Positions 1 to 6,926 of a DNA stretch of 11,230 nucleotides are shown here, one piece after another. A program made the position numbers and the translations under genes. The notes under the pieces were generated by a model. It did no database searches. It was given only the letters and a program-made list of their open reading frames with translations, and had not been told where the DNA came from. Each line of letters begins with the position of its first letter. Within the stretch, counting starts at the first letter, position 1. This stretch comes from a candidate division NPL-UPA2 bacterium (GTDB lineage Bacteria; Bacillota; UBA994): positions 1 to 11,230 of the forward strand of contig QLUB01000063.1 of assembly GCA_018725205.1 (NCBI GenBank), read 5' to 3'.

Positions 1-155
1 TCACAGCCCCCGCCATGCCCGATGTAAAGTGCTATGCGGCAGTACACTTAGACAACACTCTCGTTTTCGAAACTAGGGACGAGCTTAAGCTGGTTCTTGA
101 TTTTGTGGCGGCGCGACCTCTAACTGGTAGCAGCACGAGACACATCTCGTTTTGA
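1..155 (+). CDS. possible C-terminal fragment of an unknown protein, open at left edge
   Basis: A reading frame is open from the window edge to a TGA at 153-155, about 51 codons. It may begin outside the window or at ATG 15. The visible part reads like protein, with a hydrophobic/acidic stretch around LVFETRDELKLVLDFV, but I recognise no family. No ribosome binding site can be judged because the start is at the edge. It overlaps the - strand frame 85-339 over 85-155, so at most one of the two is likely real. It may be the tail of a gene unrelated to the phosphonate operon. Confidence 0.3.
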   Translation, partial: TAPAMPDVKCYAAVHLDNTLVFETRDELKLVLDFVAARPLTGSSTRHISF

Positions 156-339
156 AAAACTCCGCACGAAAAATCCAGATTGGTTTCTTGAAACCATAGT
201 CCTCGCAGAGTTTGTGTACCATCCCTAAGATGAAGGCTCTATCTCGCTCTGACGCATTCGGCAAAGATAGGTTCGTCTTGAACCATTTGCAACTGTTCCT
301 GTGTTGTTCTGCCGCTTCAATGTCCGGGAAAGATGCCAA
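85..339 (-). CDS. possible small hypothetical protein, 84 aa, unrecognised
   Basis: This frame starts at TTG 339-337 and ends at TAA 87-85. The only upstream purine run is GGGAAG, a weak ribosome binding site. The protein is rich in Cys, Lys and aromatic residues, with a CVSCC cluster near the C-terminus, and no family is recognised. The start lies inside the hairpin at 319-357, which is awkward for a real gene. It is divergent from the phn operon. It could be a chance frame, or a decayed gene that has lost its true start. Confidence 0.25.
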   Translation of the reverse strand: MASFPDIEAAEQHRNSCKWFKTNLSLPNASERDRAFILGMVHKLCEDYGFKKPIWIFRAEFFKTRCVSCCYQLEVAPPQNQEPA

Positions 340-357
340 GACATCTTCCCGGGCATT
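319..357 (+). terminator. long GC-rich hairpin upstream of the operon promoter
   Basis: Left arm 319-335 and right arm 342-357 pair over about 16 bp, with one G-U pair and one bulged A, around the 6-nt loop CCAAGA. The core is CCGGGAA against TTCCCGG. The + strand sequence after it is only moderately T-rich (TGTTGTCGTC), so it is at best a weak intrinsic terminator. It would insulate the phn promoter from upstream transcription. No T-tract follows on the - strand. Confidence 0.45.
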
Positions 358-384
358 GTTGTCGTCATGACACAGCGCAAGTTC

Positions 385-449
385 TTAACGCAACTAGCCC
401 CCAAGTTTTACGCTGGGTTAACTCACCCGTTCAAGGCGTGGGCTATACT
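385..449 (+). promoter_or_regulatory. candidate PhoP-box promoter for the phn operon
   Basis: Three TTAACA-like hexamers lie on an 11-bp grid: TTAACG 385-390, TTTACG 407-412 and TTAACT 418-423. The grid position at 396 is empty. A good -10 hexamer, TATACT, lies at 444-449 without a normally spaced -35. The last hexamer falls 20 bp upstream of the -10. Bacillus-type PhoP sites are direct repeats of this hexamer with about 11-bp periodicity placed over the -35 region, which makes phosphate-starvation control plausible. phnD starts 53 bp after the -10. This is pattern matching by eye only. Confidence 0.4.
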
Positions 450-501
450 GATGGCGGTGGGGGCCTCACACGTCCCAACTGAAAAAAGGGAGGGGATAGA
501 C

Positions 502-1431
502 GTGTCCACAGGTGGCAAGATGAAGTTGTCGTTAGGCGCAGGATTACTTGTCGTTTTACTTCTTGTCGGGGTAGCGGTTGGCGGCTATGCGTTAGTGGGA
601 GGGTTCGAGCCACAGACTCCGGAGGTGCTTAGACTCGCGTTGATCCCGGCTGAGGACATCGTGGAGATGATGAACCTTTTCGAACCGGCTCGGCAGTACT
701 TGGAGAACGAACTGGGAGTTAAGATCGAAATGTTTAAGGCCCTAGATTACACCGCAGTAATTGAGGCCATGCGCGCCGAGAAGATCGAAATCGCTTTCTT
801 CGGTCCATTCTCATACGTGCTGGCAGCGGAGCGAGCCAATGCCCGTGCCATAGTGGCCGGCGGCGATGAGAATAACAAACTTGCTGTATACCACAGTATC
901 TTAATAGCCCATCGGGATAGTGGCCTGCAGAGCATTGACGACATTAAAGCGCGACCGAAGCAGTTAACGTTGGCCTTCGTCGACCCCGCCTCGACTTCCG
1001 GTCACCTTATCCCGCGCGGACACATGGAGTCGGTGGGGATCAAGGTGGACGAACACTTCAAAGAGATTGTATTCGCGGGCGGGCATGATGCAACAGTTCT
1101 AGCGGTTGGCGCGCGGAAGGTCGACTTCGGCGCGACGTGGGAGGGACCGTTCAACAGAGCTGTGGGGCAAGGGCTCATCAATCCACAGGAAGTCAAGGTC
1201 ATCTGGAAGTCAGACGGTATCCCGCGGTCTCCGGTTGCGGTAAGAGGCGACTTGGACGAAAAACTAATTCAGCGGATTCAGCAAGCCTTTTTGGACATGC
1301 CCCAGAAGGCCCCGGCAGCCTTCGCGCAGTTTGAAGGTCGGTGGGAACGCAACAAGAGCTACGTGGCGGTTACCGGCGCGGAGTATGAGTTTATCCGCCA
1401 AGTAGCCAAGGGTCTGGGCAAGCTCGACTAG
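502..1431 (+). CDS. phnD: PhnD, phosphonate ABC transporter substrate-binding protein
   Basis: This is the extracytoplasmic receptor that binds phosphonates and delivers them to the PhnC/PhnE importer. I chose GTG 502 (309 aa) because GGGAGGGG at 488-495 sits 6 nt upstream; the open frame continues back to 301 without a site. ATG 520 is an alternative. Residues 11-34 form a hydrophobic N-terminal segment with no lipobox cysteine, so the protein looks like an uncleaved anchor or a Sec-exported protein rather than a lipoprotein. Family motifs follow: FFGPFSYVLA at 99-108, DPASTSGHLIP at 161-171 and AGGHDATVLAVG at 192-203. It is the first operon gene, behind the candidate PhoP-type promoter, and is separated from phnC by a hairpin. 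The family call is secure; the exact ligand (methylphosphonate, aminoethylphosphonate, phosphite) cannot be read from sequence. Confidence 0.93.
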   Translation: MSTGGKMKLSLGAGLLVVLLLVGVAVGGYALVGGFEPQTPEVLRLALIPAEDIVEMMNLFEPARQYLENELGVKIEMFKALDYTAVIEAMRAEKIEIAFFGPFSYVLAAERANARAIVAGGDENNKLAVYHSILIAHRDSGLQSIDDIKARPKQLTLAFVDPASTSGHLIPRGHMESVGIKVDEHFKEIVFAGGHDATVLAVGARKVDFGATWEGPFNRAVGQGLINPQEVKVIWKSDGIPRSPVAVRGDLDEKLIQRIQQAFLDMPQKAPAAFAQFEGRWERNKSYVAVTGAEYEFIRQVAKGLGKLD

Positions 1432-1447
1432 CCTCGATGTTCAAAGA

Positions 1448-1495
1448 GCATCACGCCTTCCGACCAAGCAGGTTTGCACTGGGCAGGCGTGATGC
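1448..1495 (+). promoter_or_regulatory. intercistronic stem-loop between phnD and phnC
   Basis: A perfect 11-bp inverted repeat, GCATCACGCCT (1448-1458) and AGGCGTGATGC (1485-1495), encloses a 26-nt loop. It lies in the only sizeable gap of the operon (1432-1522), just before the phnC ribosome binding site. No T-tract follows, so it is not a classical terminator. Stem-loops after binding-protein genes often protect the upstream mRNA, or cause partial termination, and so raise receptor level over the permease genes. That role is inferred. Confidence 0.55.
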
Positions 1496-1522
1496 ACACT
1501 CAAAATTAAGGAGGTGTGCAGT

Positions 1523-2290
1523 GTGTTATCCGTACAAAATGTGGCCAAAAGGCTTCCTGACGGTCGTCCCCTCCTGAAAGATATTAGCTTTGAGGCTAAG
1601 AAGGGCGAGTTCATAGGCATTCTGGGGGAAAGTGGTGTCGGGAAAACGGTTCTGCTTAGGTGCATCAACGGTTTAACAGCTCCAGACAGTGGCGATGTAG
1701 TGATTAATGGCGGCGATACGGTCGTCAAGGTAAACGGGAAGAGGGGCCAAGAACTGAGAGTGATCCAGCAGAGGATCGGCATGATTTTTCAGGGCTCAAT
1801 GCTAGTGAAGCGACTTAGTGTACTGGAGAATGTGCTGACAGGTCGTCTCGGACGCATCAGTACCATCCGCAGCCTGCTCTACGGGTTTACCGAAGACGAA
1901 ATGACGGTGGCCTTAGAGCAGCTAGAGAGGGTGGGTATCAAAAATCTGGCGCATCGGCGCGCTGAAACTCTCAGCGGCGGGGAGATGCAGCGTGTTGCTA
2001 TCGCCCGCGCGCTATTTCAAGAGCCTTACCTGCTGCTGGCGGACGAACCGGTGGCCAACCTTGACCCTAAGAACACTGAAATAGTGCTGGATTATCTAAA
2101 GCCTTTGGCCAAAGAAGTAGCGATAGTTGGTGTGTTTCACGCTCCGGAACTAGTGAGCAAGTATTGCACGCGGGCCATTGGCATTAGGGATGGTGTTGTC
2201 TGCTATGACGGCAGCCCGTTTATCTCTCCTAGCAAGTTGGAGGACATTTACGGGACCGAGCGTGCGGTTTGCACAACATCGGTAGCTTGA
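1523..2290 (+). CDS. phnC: PhnC, phosphonate ABC transporter ATPase
   Basis: This is the cytoplasmic ATPase that powers phosphonate import with PhnD and the two PhnE permeases. GTG 1523 is chosen (255 aa) because AAGGAGGTG at 1508-1516 precedes it by 6 nt; a GTG at 1514 lies inside that site and is rejected. The ABC motifs are complete: Walker A GESGVGKT at 35-42, the Q-loop around FQ 89-90, signature LSGGE at 150-154, Walker B LLLADEP at about 170-176, a D-loop aspartate at 181, and switch His206 in GVFHAPEL. Its length is normal for the family. phnE1 begins 13 nt downstream. Confidence 0.93.
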   Translation: MLSVQNVAKRLPDGRPLLKDISFEAKKGEFIGILGESGVGKTVLLRCINGLTAPDSGDVVINGGDTVVKVNGKRGQELRVIQQRIGMIFQGSMLVKRLSVLENVLTGRLGRISTIRSLLYGFTEDEMTVALEQLERVGIKNLAHRRAETLSGGEMQRVAIARALFQEPYLLLADEPVANLDPKNTEIVLDYLKPLAKEVAIVGVFHAPELVSKYCTRAIGIRDGVVCYDGSPFISPSKLEDIYGTERAVCTTSVA

Positions 2291-2303
2291 GCACTTTGCG
2301 TTT

Positions 2304-3101
2304 ATGAAGACCCACTTTAAAGCATTGGCTAGGTTCCGGAAGGCACTCTTGCCTGTTTTTGGTCTCAGCTTGCTCCTTATTGGCGCGTCAGCAGTCGTGC
2401 GCCTAGACCTCATGGACCTAGTCAGAGGGCTTCCGCGAGGCCTAGCCCTGTTGCGACACATGGTTCCTCCTGAGTGGAGCGCAATGCCACGCATGGTGGG
2501 GCCGGCCATAGAGACTGTGCAGATTGCCTTTGTGGGGACGGGTTTTGGGATTGTCCTAGCCTTCGTCTTCAGCCTGTTAGCCGCCTCAAACGTCAACGCC
2601 AATCGAGCATTGCGCGAACTGGCGCGGGGCATCATGTCAGCGGAAAGGGCGTTGCCAGATTTGATCGTCATTTTGCTCTTTGTGGCCATTGTGGGGCTTG
2701 GGCCCTTCCCGGCGGTTATGGCCTTGTCGGTAAGCGCGATAGGGATGCTGGGGAAGCTGTTCGCTGACGCCTTTGAGGAAGTCGACCCTAGGTCCCTTGA
2801 AGCCCTAGCCGCAGTGGGGGCCTCCAAGATGCAAGTCATCCAGTACGCCTTGATCCCCCAAGTGATGCCGTCGCTAATTGCTAATAGCCTGTTTCGTTTT
2901 GAGGTCAACATACGCCTGTCCATCTTCTTGGGGGTGGTTGGCGCGGGTGGGATAGGCTCAGAACTGATCATGGCCACTAGGTTGCTAAATTACAGAACGG
3001 CTCTTTCCGCCATTATCGTAATCTTGGTGTTAGTGATGGTCTGCGAGAGAATATCCGATGCACTCAAGAAAGCAGTCATCGGGCACGAGGTGCTTCAATG
3101 A
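2304..3101 (+). CDS. phnE: PhnE, phosphonate ABC transporter permease (first copy)
   Basis: This is an integral membrane permease of 265 aa forming part of the phosphonate channel. An N-terminal hydrophobic helix at about 14-32 is followed by several transmembrane segments (about 70-93, 115-145, 205-225, 233-250). The cytoplasmic EAA-like coupling loop, about 157-187, contains VGASKMQVIQYALIPQ and contacts PhnC. ATG 2304 is the only plausible start because an in-frame TAG lies at 2283-2285. It has no convincing ribosome binding site, so translation probably depends on coupling from phnC, which ends 13 nt upstream. It overlaps the next permease by 4 bp. The two permeases are clearly homologous, including similar C-termini (VIGHEVLQ, VIGRETLR), and probably form a heterodimer. 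Confidence 0.92.
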   Translation: MKTHFKALARFRKALLPVFGLSLLLIGASAVVRLDLMDLVRGLPRGLALLRHMVPPEWSAMPRMVGPAIETVQIAFVGTGFGIVLAFVFSLLAASNVNANRALRELARGIMSAERALPDLIVILLFVAIVGLGPFPAVMALSVSAIGMLGKLFADAFEEVDPRSLEALAAVGASKMQVIQYALIPQVMPSLIANSLFRFEVNIRLSIFLGVVGAGGIGSELIMATRLLNYRTALSAIIVILVLVMVCERISDALKKAVIGHEVLQ

Positions 3102-3883
3102 AGCGCCGCAGTCTGTTTAATACTGGGCTTGGCGTGGTCTTGTTTGTGGCCTTCGTGTGGAGCTTGGTTGACCTTGGCATCAGTCCGCGGCTCTTTTGGC
3201 GGGGACTGCCGCATTTCTTCAGGTTAGTCAGCGAGATGTTCCCGCCCAGCTGGGAGGTACTAACAGAGCCTGACATCCTTTGGTCAGTCGTAGAAACGCT
3301 GTCCATGGCCTTTCTTGGCACATTTTTCGGGGCAGCTGCAGCATTCGTTTTGGCTCTATGGGCGGCGAGCAATCTCACACCATCGCGCCTAGTTCGCGAG
3401 ACAGTTAAGGCTCTTATGGCAGCGGAGCGTTCAATGCCGACGCTCGTTGTAGTTCTGGTATTGATCGTGGTCATAGGCCTAGGCCCGTTTACCGGGATGG
3501 TAACAGTTGCAATAGGCTCTATCGGTATGTTAGGCCGCTTGTTCGCCGAGGCCATGGAAAACGTGGATCCTAGACCTCTCGACTCGCTTAAGTCTACGGG
3601 GGCGAGCAAGCTGCAAATCATCCGCTATGCGGTTCTCCCCCAAGTGGTGCCTTCACTAATCGCCAATACGCTTTATCGCTTTGACATCAATTTGAGAACC
3701 GTGTTGTTCTTGGGAGTCGTTGGAGGTGGCGGCATAGGGTTTCACCTGCATTTGGCGATGAGCCTGTTTAGATATGCCGACGCTTTGGCCATAACGGCAG
3801 TAATTCTTAGCGTGATCTGGATGGCCGAACAGCTATCCAATCATCTACGGTCTGTAGTGATAGGGCGCGAGACTTTGCGTTAA
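3098..3883 (+). CDS. phnE: PhnE, phosphonate ABC transporter permease (second copy)
   Basis: This is the second permease, 261 aa, whose ATGA start overlaps the stop of the first. GAGGTG at 3087-3092 is its ribosome binding site. The architecture matches the first copy: an N-terminal helix at about 9-26, a multi-helix core, and an EAA-like loop at about 152-182 containing TGASKLQIIRYAVLPQ. A glycine-rich GVVGGGGIG at 206-214 parallels GVVGAGGIG in the first copy. The tandem pair presumably arose by duplication and diverged into two halves of one channel, as in other phn operons with two phnE genes. phnG follows after 17 nt. Confidence 0.92.
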   Translation: MKRRSLFNTGLGVVLFVAFVWSLVDLGISPRLFWRGLPHFFRLVSEMFPPSWEVLTEPDILWSVVETLSMAFLGTFFGAAAAFVLALWAASNLTPSRLVRETVKALMAAERSMPTLVVVLVLIVVIGLGPFTGMVTVAIGSIGMLGRLFAEAMENVDPRPLDSLKSTGASKLQIIRYAVLPQVVPSLIANTLYRFDINLRTVLFLGVVGGGGIGFHLHLAMSLFRYADALAITAVILSVIWMAEQLSNHLRSVVIGRETLR

Positions 3884-3900
3884 ATCTAGGAGGCAAGAGC

Positions 3901-4377
3901 TTGGACGTCAGACAAAGGACCAGTCTATGGAGTTGGTGTCAGCGCGAGGAGTTAGAGCCATGGGTCATAAGGATCAGGGAAGAGGCGGCACAGGACGGGC
4001 AGGGGGCTATTCAGGTGCTCCGGGAGCCACAAGCGGGGTCGCTAATGATGCGAGCGACTGATTCAGCCACGGGCGGGGTCTTCAATTTAGGTGAGGTGTT
4101 GATTTCTGACTGCATGGTTGCCGTTCTGGGGCATAAGGGATATGGGCTCGTGCTCGGCTACGAGCCTTGGAGAGCGGAGGCAGCGGCTATGCTCGATGCT
4201 GTGTTTCGCGCCCCTGAGGAAAAATGGGCCAGTTTTCGGGCCGCAATGCAACCTTGGCTTGACGCGCAAGTAGCACTACGACAGACAGAAGATAGGCGCG
4301 AGTTTGAACGAACTGCCCGAACAAAAGTCGACTTTCAGGGCATGTGCAGCGAACAGGAGAGCAAGGACTATGAGTGA
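3901..4377 (+). CDS. phnG: PhnG, C-P lyase core complex subunit
   Basis: PhnG is a small subunit of the PhnGHIJ core complex and is needed with PhnH, PhnI and PhnL to couple phosphonate to the ribose of ATP. The start is TTG 3901 (158 aa), preceded by TAGGAGG at 3887-3893 with a 7-nt spacer; no better start exists. Family hallmarks are REPQAGSLMMR at 41-51 and FNLGE at 61-65, followed by a GHKGYGLVLG stretch and the alanine-rich helix AEAAAMLDA. The segment after FNLGE reads VLISDC, where many PhnG proteins have a TVTR-like sequence, so this copy is somewhat divergent. The charged C-terminal tail is poorly conserved. It overlaps phnH by 8 bp. Confidence 0.88.
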   Translation: MDVRQRTSLWSWCQREELEPWVIRIREEAAQDGQGAIQVLREPQAGSLMMRATDSATGGVFNLGEVLISDCMVAVLGHKGYGLVLGYEPWRAEAAAMLDAVFRAPEEKWASFRAAMQPWLDAQVALRQTEDRREFERTARTKVDFQGMCSEQESKDYE

Positions 4378-4975
4378 CAGCACGCATTTCGACCAAACCG
4401 CCTACACCCAAGCCACCTTTCGCACCTTACTGGACTGTATGGCCAGGCCGGGGAAGGTTGGGTCTTTGCTGACAGTAGCGGAGGTTGCGAGCTCGCCCTT
4501 TGACACCTATCTTTTCGTGGTAGCACTCACCTTGCTTGACCACGAGGTGGTCTTTCACGTGTACAGCGACCAGTGTTCATTGTCGTCGCATTTGCAGGCG
4601 CACACCATGGCTAGGGTTGGAGCTGTGGAGGAGTGCGACTACTTGTTTGTTGGCAGGGGTGAAAGTCCCGACTTTAGACGTCTAAAAAGAGGCAGTTGGC
4701 AGTATCCAGATGAGTCAGCAACGATTATCCAGCTAGTTGAAGAGCTTGGCGAGGTCACTGACGGCCTAGAGCAAGCCCTGCGTCTAGAACTTTGCGGACC
4801 TGGCATACAGCGCTCCAGAACGGTGGCCGTTAGAGGATTGAGTTGCGAATTGCTACAGTCGTGGCGGCATTGCAATCGAGAGTTTCCGCTTGGACTTGAC
4901 TGGATTCTCGTCGACAAAAGCGGGCAGGTATGTTGCCTGCCGCGAACCGTCCAGTTCACTGTGGAGGTGGTGTGA
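4370..4975 (+). CDS. phnH: PhnH, C-P lyase core complex subunit
   Basis: PhnH is a dimeric, non-catalytic-looking subunit of the C-P lyase core that acts with PhnG/I/L in making ribosyl phosphonate triphosphate. ATG 4370 gives 201 aa, close to the usual PhnH size, with AGGAG at 4355-4359. The open frame reaches back to 4304, but that part is inside phnG. Recognisable features are TFRTLLDCMARPGKV near residues 16-30, the CGPGI turn, and the C-terminal FPLGLDWILVD followed by LPRTVQ. It ends immediately before the phnI start codon. Confidence 0.9.
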   Translation: MSDSTHFDQTAYTQATFRTLLDCMARPGKVGSLLTVAEVASSPFDTYLFVVALTLLDHEVVFHVYSDQCSLSSHLQAHTMARVGAVEECDYLFVGRGESPDFRRLKRGSWQYPDESATIIQLVEELGEVTDGLEQALRLELCGPGIQRSRTVAVRGLSCELLQSWRHCNREFPLGLDWILVDKSGQVCCLPRTVQFTVEVV

Positions 4976-6088
4976 ATGGCTTATGTGGCGGTAAAAGGTG
5001 GAGAGAAGGCCATTAAGGAAGCGGAAAGGCTGGCACAGTACTTCCGTTGTCGTGGTGACAGCACTCCAATCGCAGTGCGGCAGATACAAGACCAAATGCG
5101 CTTAGCAGTGGATCGAGTGATGGGTGAGGGTGGGCTCTATGCCCCTGAGCTCGCTGCCCTAGCCCTCAAGCAGGCGGAAGGGGACACTCTTGAGGCAGCG
5201 TTCTTACTGCGCGCCTTCAGCTCAACTTTGCCGCGACGTCACTACTCTCTGCCTGCGGGTAGCTCTGATATGCGCATCATGCGGAGAATCTCCTCGGCTT
5301 TCAAGGATATTCCCGGCGGTCAGTTCCTAGGTCCGACTAAGGATTACACTCAGCGTTTGATGGCCTTCGACCTGTTGGAAGAGGATAGCCACGCTTTCCG
5401 TTCCTTTGTCTCCGAGTATGTTGCAGGTGATGTGCCGGATAGGGTTTCGTTAATACAGCAGCCTCGTTTCCCGAAAGTTGTTGACTTACTGAGACTGGAA
5501 GGTTTGCTTGCTGACCCTGCCGTCGAGTCCCCTGCTAACTATGCTGATCTTACTAGGCAAGCTATTCGCTTCCCCGCTACTAGGTCAATGCGGTTACAGG
5601 CGCTAGCAAGAGGGGAAAACGGGTCTATGTTGGCGTTAGCCTATTCCAGCATGCGAGGATATGGTGCAGTGCATCCCTGCATCGGCGAACTCCGGGTTGG
5701 TCATGTTAAGCTGCTCGTGCCGCATCCCCTAGATCCGACGGAGATTATCACTGTGGGTGAAGTGCTCTTAACAGAAGTTGAACTGGTGGCACGCATGCGC
5801 AATGAGGGGAAGGGCAGCGTCGCACAACTTACGCTTGGATACGGAGTATGCTTTGGACACAACGAAGTGAAGGCCATAGCCATGGCCACCCTCGACCGTT
5901 CCATGACAGCGGCTAACCCCGGCGCGCCTGCCGAGGACGAGGAGTTCGTGCTCTACCACATCGACGGTATCGAATCCGCAGGCTTCGCCGCACACTGGAA
6001 GCTTCCGCACTACGTCGACTTCCAGGCCGACCTAAATCGCTTGCGCTCAGTCGTCGACAGAAAGGGGAAAGCCAATGACCTCCTATAG
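4976..6088 (+). CDS. phnI: PhnI, C-P lyase core complex subunit, nucleosidase component
   Basis: PhnI provides the nucleosidase activity which, with PhnG, PhnH and PhnL, displaces adenine from ATP by the phosphonate to form alpha-D-ribose 1-phosphonate 5-triphosphate. ATG 4976 directly follows the phnH stop, and GGAGGTGG at 4963-4970 is the ribosome binding site. The 370-aa protein is full length and collinear with PhnI: N-terminal YVAVKGGEKAIKEAE, a central MRIMRRISSAFKDIPGGQ, GYGAVHPCIGELRVG, and a C-terminal LYHIDGIESAGFAAHWKLPH. No damage is apparent. It overlaps phnJ by 14 bp, consistent with stoichiometric coupled synthesis of core subunits. Confidence 0.95.
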   Translation: MAYVAVKGGEKAIKEAERLAQYFRCRGDSTPIAVRQIQDQMRLAVDRVMGEGGLYAPELAALALKQAEGDTLEAAFLLRAFSSTLPRRHYSLPAGSSDMRIMRRISSAFKDIPGGQFLGPTKDYTQRLMAFDLLEEDSHAFRSFVSEYVAGDVPDRVSLIQQPRFPKVVDLLRLEGLLADPAVESPANYADLTRQAIRFPATRSMRLQALARGENGSMLALAYSSMRGYGAVHPCIGELRVGHVKLLVPHPLDPTEIITVGEVLLTEVELVARMRNEGKGSVAQLTLGYGVCFGHNEVKAIAMATLDRSMTAANPGAPAEDEEFVLYHIDGIESAGFAAHWKLPHYVDFQADLNRLRSVVDRKGKANDLL

Positions 6089-6926
6089 TTACAACTACGG
6101 ATTTTTAGATGAACAAACGAAGAAAGAAATTCGCCGCAAATTGCTGCAGGCGGTTGCGATACCAGGCTACCAAGTTCCATATGGGTCCCGTGAAATGCCC
6201 ATCGCTCGGGGCTGGGGAACCGGCGGCTTACAAATTACCCTTTCCATTATAGGCAAACAAGACACGCTAAAAGTAATTGATCAAGGCTGCGACTTCAGCG
6301 TAAACGCCTGCAACTTGCGCAATTTCATTGCCGCCACGACCGGGAACACCGTCACCACCGACACGGCGGAAGCGAGCATTGTTCAGACGCGACATCGCAT
6401 CCCGGAGGAAGCGATGCGTGAGGACCAGATCCTAGTGTTTCAAGTGCCCTACCCAGAGATTCTGCGGTGGGTAGAACCGAGTGAGCGTGAGACCCGGCGC
6501 ATGCACGCCGAAAGAGACTACGGGAAGCTGTGGGTCTTTCTTTACGAGGACATAGTACGCTGGGGAGAAATCACTCTTTCGTATAGATACCCTGTGCTGG
6601 TTAACCAGCGCTACGCCATGGATCCCTCCCCAATACCGCGGCATGATGTGCCCAAGCTCCATCAGGCCGAGACGCTGTTTCTTTTTGGAGCGGGTAGAGA
6701 AAAGCGGCTCTATGCTGTCCCGCCATATACTGAGGTTGTGCCGCTGCAGTTTGAGGACTATCACTTTACGATTGAAAATTTCGGGGGGCAGCCCTGCCGA
6801 TCCTGCGGTAGCACTAGCTCCTATCTGAATGAAGTCTATGACGGAGAGACTGGTGAGCGATATTTCTCGTGCTCTGACACCAGCCACTGTGCCAAGAACA
6901 GCCGAGGTGCCATCCGTCATGAGTAA
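6075..6926 (+). CDS. phnJ: PhnJ, radical-SAM carbon-phosphorus lyase
   Basis: PhnJ is the catalytic C-P lyase. It uses a [4Fe-4S] cluster, S-adenosylmethionine and radical chemistry to convert ribose 1-phosphonate 5-phosphate to the alkane and 5-phosphoribosyl 1,2-cyclic phosphate. The 283-aa protein has the family cysteine pattern C-x2-C-x21-C-x5-C, at residues 241, 244, 266 and 272. These are the three cluster ligands plus the catalytic thiyl cysteine, with the same numbering as E. coli. The glycine proposed to carry a radical is in AIPGYQVP (about residue 31). VIDQGCD, TRHRIPE, MDPSPIPRHD and FGAGREKRLYAVPP are further conserved blocks. The start is ATG 6075, inside phnI, with AAAGGGG upstream. 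It overlaps phnK by 8 bp. It looks fully functional. Confidence 0.97.
   Translation: MTSYSYNYGFLDEQTKKEIRRKLLQAVAIPGYQVPYGSREMPIARGWGTGGLQITLSIIGKQDTLKVIDQGCDFSVNACNLRNFIAATTGNTVTTDTAEASIVQTRHRIPEEAMREDQILVFQVPYPEILRWVEPSERETRRMHAERDYGKLWVFLYEDIVRWGEITLSYRYPVLVNQRYAMDPSPIPRHDVPKLHQAETLFLFGAGREKRLYAVPPYTEVVPLQFEDYHFTIENFGGQPCRSCGSTSSYLNEVYDGETGERYFSCSDTSHCAKNSRGAIRHE

Noticed and set aside
107..125. Near-repeat of TGGCGGCGCGACC..TCTAA at about 107-125 and 11060-11078, possible flanking repeat of an inserted operon
   Set aside because: The exact match is only 13 nt, with one gap in the extension, and the flanks do not align. A 13-mer match is expected by chance in a window this long, and the right copy is coding sequence.
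301..501. N-terminal extension of PhnD in the same frame
   Set aside because: It runs through the hairpin and promoter region and has no ribosome binding site or family similarity. GTG 502 has a strong site and begins just before the hydrophobic segment.
2150..2977. Long - strand open frame (275 codons) antisense to phnC and the first phnE
   Set aside because: Its translation is low-complexity Arg/Ser/Ala/Pro-rich with no recognisable motif, and both + strand genes are clear family members. It is a shadow frame.
3076..3621. - strand open frame antisense to the second phnE
   Set aside because: Same pattern: no motif or ribosome binding site, and the + strand permease is unambiguous.
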